DNA of 35,757 nt from Acidobacteriota bacterium (GTDB lineage Bacteria; Acidobacteriota; UBA6911): contig JAAYAM010000018.1 of assembly GCA_012719355.1 (NCBI GenBank), positions 1 through 35,757 of the forward strand, in the 5' to 3' direction. The position numbers and the translations under genes were made by a program. Position 1 is the first letter of the stretch; every line of letters begins with the position of its first letter. Below are positions 31,995 to 35,757 of the stretch, in pieces. The notes beneath the pieces are model-generated. The model worked only from the letters and a program-made list of their open reading frames with translations. It had not been told where the DNA came from and made no database searches.

Positions 31995-32774
31995 ATGCGC
32001 AGGAAAGATCTTTTCAGCATAACCGCCCCGCTGTGGGACAGGATTCGGTATCACAAGCGGTCATATTACCCGCCGGTCAGATTCGCCGGGCGTCGGGAAT
32101 TACCCGAAACGATTCTGCAGACCAGGCTGGAAGAACTGAAACGGGCTGCACGCAGAAGCGGCAAGCCTCAGATCGAAATATTCCGCTCGATAGCGACGGC
32201 CATCGACGAGAAAGACCTGTACACCAGGGGACACTCCGAACGGGTAACGCGATTCTCCGTCGAAATAGCGAAAGTGCTCGCAGTTCCTGAAGATGAAATC
32301 GAACGTATCAGGATAGGCGCGCTCATACACGACATAGGCAAGTTGATGATCGACAGCAGGATCCTCAATAAACCTTCGCCTCTCACCAGCAGCGAGTACG
32401 AAGTGATGAAGACCCATACCACGAGCGGGTATGAGATGCTGAAGCATATTCCGCAGATGGAAGATATCCTTCCCGGAGCTCAGTCTCATCACGAGAAACT
32501 CGACGGCAGCGGCTATCCACAGGGACTAAGAGGCGACGAGATACCGAAGATCGCGCGCATCATCACGGTCGCTGACTGCTTCGATGCCATGACCACCACG
32601 AGACCCTACCGGAACTCCACACCGGTTGAGCTTGCACTTAGGATCATACGGTCTAAGGCAGGGATCAAATTCGATGGAAGCGTCGTCGAGGCGCTCCATG
32701 AAGCGGTAGGATCCGGCCGAATAGCCATGCGACTGGAAGACAGGATCCAGGCAAGGCACGGGAATCTGTCCTGA
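31995..32774 (+). CDS. HD-GYP domain protein (predicted c-di-GMP phosphodiesterase)
   Basis: The 259-residue protein has a short basic N-terminus (1-60) and an HD-GYP domain: 'DLYTRGHSERV' (H80), 'IGALIHDIGKLMI' (H112-D113, K116), 'KTHTTSGYEML' (H141), and 'HHEKLDGSGYP' (H165-P175), with the GYP tripeptide, then 'IARIITVADCFDAMTT'. Metal ligands and GYP are intact, so c-di-GMP hydrolysis is plausible. There is no receiver, PAS or membrane domain, so any input must come from the N-terminus or a partner. It starts 23 bases after purH and may be cotranscribed with it. Confidence 0.88.
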   Translation: MRRKDLFSITAPLWDRIRYHKRSYYPPVRFAGRRELPETILQTRLEELKRAARRSGKPQIEIFRSIATAIDEKDLYTRGHSERVTRFSVEIAKVLAVPEDEIERIRIGALIHDIGKLMIDSRILNKPSPLTSSEYEVMKTHTTSGYEMLKHIPQMEDILPGAQSHHEKLDGSGYPQGLRGDEIPKIARIITVADCFDAMTTTRPYRNSTPVELALRIIRSKAGIKFDGSVVEALHEAVGSGRIAMRLEDRIQARHGNLS

Positions 32775-32825
32775 TACTGAACAAACTCGAGTATCCGGCT
32801 GCGCACAAACCCGGTTTCAAGCTGA

Positions 32826-33956
32826 ATGCACATGGAAGCTGATGAGATAAGGGCTTGTCCCGAAGAGTCCTCGTTCAGAGCAAGAATCAAGTCTTTTTAC
32901 AGAAAGCACGAAAAATATCACGGACTGGTTCTGTTTGCCGCCGGCTTCATCTGGGACTCCCTTACCCTCACCCGGGTGGATAATCTTGTCGACAACCTTA
33001 TCCTTCTCTCCTACCTCGTTCTCATAGGAACGGTGATTTTCCTGGTACTGCGCCGACAGTGCGGCGGACTCCTGCCCGGGTGGCTGGCAGCAATCGAGCC
33101 GCGCTTCCTGTGGGTAATACAATTCTGCTTCGGGGGGCTTTTCTCAAGCTACGTCATCTTCTATTTCAAGAGCGCCTCATGGACCCGAACTCAGTTCTTT
33201 TTCCTCGTTCTGGTCTTTCTCTGGATCGGGAATGAGTTCCTCGAACAGCGCCTGCAGAATCGGGAGCTTTTGGCATCTCTGTATCTTTTTTGTCTTTTCA
33301 CATTCCTTGCGTTCTTTCTGCCGGTCGTCCTGACAAGGGTGGACGTCCTGGTCTTTCTGACGGCAGGAGTGATCAGCCTGGTTGTCTGCCTGTCGCTGTT
33401 TGGCCTTGGATTGAGCACCCAAAGAAATGAATGGCGATGCCGGATGCTTCCCATCGCCGTATGGACCGGGTCTGTCTTCCTGGCGCTCAATATCCTCTAT
33501 TTCGCCAACCTGATTCCACCAGTTCCTTTGGCGTTGAAGTCGGCAGGCATCTATCACAGTGTGAGGCGGACGCCGGCAGGCTACGAGGTCAAGTATGTCG
33601 CCCCGCCTCTCCTTCAGTTCTGGAAGAAATGGGACGATCCGTTTATTCTGTCGCCTGGTGAGAAAGCATATTGCTTTACTGCCGTCTTTGCGCCCGGAGG
33701 GGTCCGGATTCCGGTTGTTCATGTCTGGAGCCGGAAGACAGAAGCAGGATGGCAGCGCACTGACCGTATACGGTTTCCGATACTCGGAGGCCGGGAAGGA
33801 GGGTATCGAGGCTTCACGGCAAAAAAGGGAATCGCACCCGGGAAGTGGCGCGTTGAAGTCCAGACCGAATGGGGACAGACCCTGGGGCGCATCAACTTCA
33901 CCATAGTTGAAAGTTCCGGCGTTCATCCGCCGCTGGAGACGAGACTGATCGAATGA
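32826..33956 (+). CDS. Polytopic membrane protein with C-terminal DUF2914 domain
   Basis: The 376-residue protein has a short charged N-terminus, then about seven hydrophobic segments between 34 and 240 ('LVLFAAGFIWDSL', 'LILLSYLVLIGTVIFLVL', 'FFFLVLVFLWIG', 'FLAFFLPVVLTRV'). A soluble C-terminal domain of about 100 residues follows: 'GEKAYCFTAVFAPGGVRIPVVHVWSR...', 'RGFTAKKGIAPGKWRVEVQTEWGQTLGRINFTI'-like, which is the DUF2914 pattern (H-x-W, G-x-W-R-V-x-V-x-T). Function unknown; the family occurs in envelope and signalling contexts of deltaproteobacteria and acidobacteria. ATG at 32826 or 32832 are equally possible starts, with no clear ribosome site. Confidence 0.75.
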   Translation: MHMEADEIRACPEESSFRARIKSFYRKHEKYHGLVLFAAGFIWDSLTLTRVDNLVDNLILLSYLVLIGTVIFLVLRRQCGGLLPGWLAAIEPRFLWVIQFCFGGLFSSYVIFYFKSASWTRTQFFFLVLVFLWIGNEFLEQRLQNRELLASLYLFCLFTFLAFFLPVVLTRVDVLVFLTAGVISLVVCLSLFGLGLSTQRNEWRCRMLPIAVWTGSVFLALNILYFANLIPPVPLALKSAGIYHSVRRTPAGYEVKYVAPPLLQFWKKWDDPFILSPGEKAYCFTAVFAPGGVRIPVVHVWSRKTEAGWQRTDRIRFPILGGREGGYRGFTAKKGIAPGKWRVEVQTEWGQTLGRINFTIVESSGVHPPLETRLIE

Positions 33957-33963
33957 ATTGCGT

Positions 33964-34653
33964 ATGAATTACTACAACTACTTCACGGAAATAGAGGAAC
34001 ACTTCGTAAGAAAGAGAGGAAAACACCTGCTGCTCTCTCCGTTGGACTGGAACCTGATAGCGGCATGGCGCGACGCAGGAGTGCCGTTGAGCGTGGCAAT
34101 CCGCGGCATAGATATCGCGATGGACAGGTTCTTTGCCCGGGGAGATAAAGCACGTTCCAAGTTAAACACGCTCTGCTACTGCCACGACAGCGTGATGGCC
34201 GAGTACGCCAGCCACATCGAATCCCATGTCGGAGAGTCCCCGGCGGAATCCTCCGCGCAGGACGATCCGGATCCGGCCGAGATTACCGGATATCTTTCCC
34301 GAATAATGGATGAAATAAGGGTCTTCTCTGAGAAACATAACAGGCAGGAAGGCAGTGCCCGCGTGCTGGCCAGACTGGACGAGATCCTCCACAACATCGA
34401 AACGGCGGGCCATATCGACAGCGAGACGCTTGAGCGGGATTTGGCGATAGTCGACGATCTTCTGGTTGCGGAGTTGAAGTCCGCGGCTGCCGGGGAACAA
34501 ATGGACGAACTCGAGAAGGAAGCCAGGAAAGATCTGAGAGTTTACAAGAAACGTCTGCCCAAAGAGACTTACGAGAAGATCCGCGACAACTTCCTGCGGG
34601 AGAAGCTCCACCGGCTTTTTGGGATCGGCGAACTGAGCATCGTCCGGCTTTGA
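33964..34653 (+). CDS. Uncharacterised soluble protein
   Basis: The 229-residue frame has strong codon structure and no signal or membrane segment. The N-terminal 75 residues are dense in conserved-looking aromatic and charged positions ('YFTEIEEHFVRKRGKHLLLS', 'DWNLIAAWRDAGVPLSVAIRGID', 'LCYCHDSV'). A low-complexity acidic link (about 85-100) and a long helical C-terminus (about 105-220) rich in Glu, Lys and Arg follow. The 'LI..W...G.PL.V..RGI' helix pair is loosely like DnaD-type helical domains, but I would not assign it. Starts at ATG 33964 or TTG 33958 cannot be separated. It lies between the DUF2914 gene and an RNA methyltransferase gene, all on the same strand with short gaps, so it is likely cotranscribed. 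Confidence 0.75.
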   Translation: MNYYNYFTEIEEHFVRKRGKHLLLSPLDWNLIAAWRDAGVPLSVAIRGIDIAMDRFFARGDKARSKLNTLCYCHDSVMAEYASHIESHVGESPAESSAQDDPDPAEITGYLSRIMDEIRVFSEKHNRQEGSARVLARLDEILHNIETAGHIDSETLERDLAIVDDLLVAELKSAAAGEQMDELEKEARKDLRVYKKRLPKETYEKIRDNFLREKLHRLFGIGELSIVRL

Positions 34654-34678
34654 AACAGGCCGCATTGGATCGGGAAAC

Positions 34679-35757
34679 GTGAAACCAGCTACTTTCGAAG
34701 TTTCTATCGCGAAACTCACGTACGGCGGCGACGGACTGGGAAGGCATATGGGCAAAGTAGTGTTCGTCCCTTTCTCCGCACCGGGAGACCGCCTTCTGGT
34801 ACGTGCAGTTGAAGAGAAGAAAAACTTCGTTCGCGCCAGGATCGTCAGGATTATAGAACCCGGTCCAGGGCGGTCGGCTCCGGTGTGTCCATACTTCGAG
34901 AAATGCGGCGGCTGTCAATGGCAGCACATCGGATATGAACGGCAGGTTGCCGCGAAACGGCAGATCCTCGAAGAGCTGCTGCATCACCGCTTTCCCGAAA
35001 CGCACGGAATTCCCATTTCCATGCGGGCCTGCCCCAGGCCATACGGATATCGTTCCAGAGCAAGAATGCAGGTGCGTGAATCGGAGCCGAAGAACGTCAT
35101 CGGCTTCTTCCGCTGCAGATCCCATGCCGTCGAAGACGTCGATCAGTGCCCGCTGTTTACCTCTATTCTGAATAAGGCCCTCGATGCTCTGAGAAGGCGC
35201 GTCATCGAGGGCACCCGGTTTCCGCAGGAAGTCGACTTACTCGCGTCGGAAGAGGAAGATGTTTGGACCGGCACAGCCGCCACAGGCGAAAGCGAAGGCA
35301 AGGCGATTACAAAAAAAGCAGGCATGTTTCGATATTCAGTTACTGCCGCGGCATTCTTCCAGGCCAACGATCTCATGACAGAGCAGCTGGCAGAGATCGT
35401 CCGGAGTTGCACGAAAGGCTCCGGCTCGGGCCTGGCGCTGGATCTTTTCGCAGGAGTCGGACTATTTACCATTCCTCTGGCCGCAGAGTTTTCCCGTGTC
35501 GTTGCAGTCGAGAGCGCCCCGGAAGCCAGCCGACTGTGTGCCATCAACAGTGCCGGAGCGGGGATGAACAACATCGATCCGATATGCGCAGACGTGCTTC
35601 AGTATCTGGAGTCTGGCGAAATCTCACCGCTGCCCGACCTGGTCGTGCTGGACCCGCCACGCACCGGAGCCGGTGTGGAGGTGATGCGACGGATCAAAGA
35701 GCTCAAGCCGCGAACTATCGTGTACGTCTCGTGCGATCCACAGACACTGGCAAGAGA
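34679..35757 (+). CDS. rlmD: TrmA/RlmD-family RNA (uracil-5-)-methyltransferase, 3' end cut by window
   Basis: The 359 visible codons encode an N-terminal TRAM domain (about 1-60, 'IAKLTYGGDGLGRH'). An iron-sulfur motif C70-x5-C76-x2-C79 with C157 follows. The SAM-dependent methyltransferase core has 'TAAAFFQAN', 'ALDLFAGVGLFTIPLA', 'VVLDPPRTGAG' and the catalytic C352 in 'YVSCDPQTLAR'. Iron-sulfur cysteines plus TRAM fit 23S rRNA m5U methyltransferases of the RlmD/RlmCD group; TrmA-type tRNA activity is not excluded. The GTG at 34679 gives the family N-terminus; a GGGA lies five bases upstream. Only about 20-40 residues should be missing at the 3' end. Confidence 0.85.
   Translation, partial: MKPATFEVSIAKLTYGGDGLGRHMGKVVFVPFSAPGDRLLVRAVEEKKNFVRARIVRIIEPGPGRSAPVCPYFEKCGGCQWQHIGYERQVAAKRQILEELLHHRFPETHGIPISMRACPRPYGYRSRARMQVRESEPKNVIGFFRCRSHAVEDVDQCPLFTSILNKALDALRRRVIEGTRFPQEVDLLASEEEDVWTGTAATGESEGKAITKKAGMFRYSVTAAAFFQANDLMTEQLAEIVRSCTKGSGSGLALDLFAGVGLFTIPLAAEFSRVVAVESAPEASRLCAINSAGAGMNNIDPICADVLQYLESGEISPLPDLVVLDPPRTGAGVEVMRRIKELKPRTIVYVSCDPQTLAR

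Noticed and set aside
34283-35125. 280-codon minus-strand frame opposite the methyltransferase and its neighbour
   Set aside because: Overlaps two genes with clear coding character; the translation is Arg/Ser/Pro-rich and unrecognisable.
1-35757. CRISPR arrays, insertion sequences, tRNA or rRNA genes, prophage or defence islands
   Set aside because: No regularly spaced repeats, transposase motifs, terminal inverted repeats with target duplications, cloverleaf sequences or toxin-antitoxin pairs were recognised on reading either strand.

Overview
The window is a dense chromosomal core region of a Gram-negative, diderm bacterium with roughly 55-58% GC by eye. It carries outer-membrane assembly (BamA, Skp), lipoprotein release (LolC/E, LolD) and lipid A genes (FabZ, LpxA, LpxI). 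These sit beside features usual in Acidobacteriota and some deltaproteobacterial/myxobacterial lineages: LpxI instead of LpxH, ClpC in a diderm, a DUF4388 protein, a PDZ/radical-SAM DUF512 protein, an MXAN_5187-type protein and GatB. I favour Acidobacteriota, but no rRNA is present to prove it. No tRNA, rRNA, insertion sequence, phage gene or CRISPR array was found.

Layout. (1) 1-799, minus strand: 3'-truncated DUF4388 gene, divergent from what follows. (2) 985-7271, plus strand: pgsA, DUF512, ribH, nusB, lysS, lolC/E and lolD, tightly packed with several overlaps. (3) 7272-16573: clpC behind its own sigma70-like promoter, then the envelope block bamA, skp, fabZ, lpxA, lpxI and a Gfo/Idh/MocA oxidoreductase. 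lpxD and lpxB are absent from the block. (4) 16557-21054: a TonB-like protein with a near-consensus promoter inside the preceding gene, a large SPOR/SpoIID lipoprotein with an SLH-like insert, an unlisted 31-residue putative mini-lipoprotein, and miaA. (5) 21055-21498: the only long gene-free stretch, with a nested stem structure at 21056-21137. (6) 21499-27818: MFS transporter with a hairpin behind it, gatB (possibly leaderless), a Mut7-C RNase-like protein, a small secreted protein and RNase R. (7) 27828-30107: selA (minus), an MXAN_5187-type gene (plus) and a cold-shock gene (minus). (8) 30407-35757: purH, an HD-GYP protein, a DUF2914 membrane protein, an uncharacterised protein and a truncated TrmA/RlmD-family methyltransferase.

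How the genes fit together. The centre builds the outer membrane: FabZ supplies hydroxyacyl-ACP chemistry, LpxA and LpxI make early lipid A intermediates, Skp and BamA deliver and fold beta-barrels, and the Lol ABC transporter releases lipoproteins. The flanks serve translation and RNA metabolism (LysS, MiaA, GatB, NusB, RNase R, Mut7-C, SelA, the RNA methyltransferase), plus protein quality control and signalling.

Most of the window is ordinary housekeeping DNA, and I do not see a clear new defence or mobile system. The less expected items are the mini-lipoprotein coupled to miaA, the nested inverted repeats at 21056-21137 and 7268-7359, two promoters whose -10 box lies 6 nt before the start codon (gatB, selA), the SPOR/SLH-like/SpoIID composite protein, and the lipid A block that lacks lpxD and lpxB but has a GnnA-like oxidoreductase.
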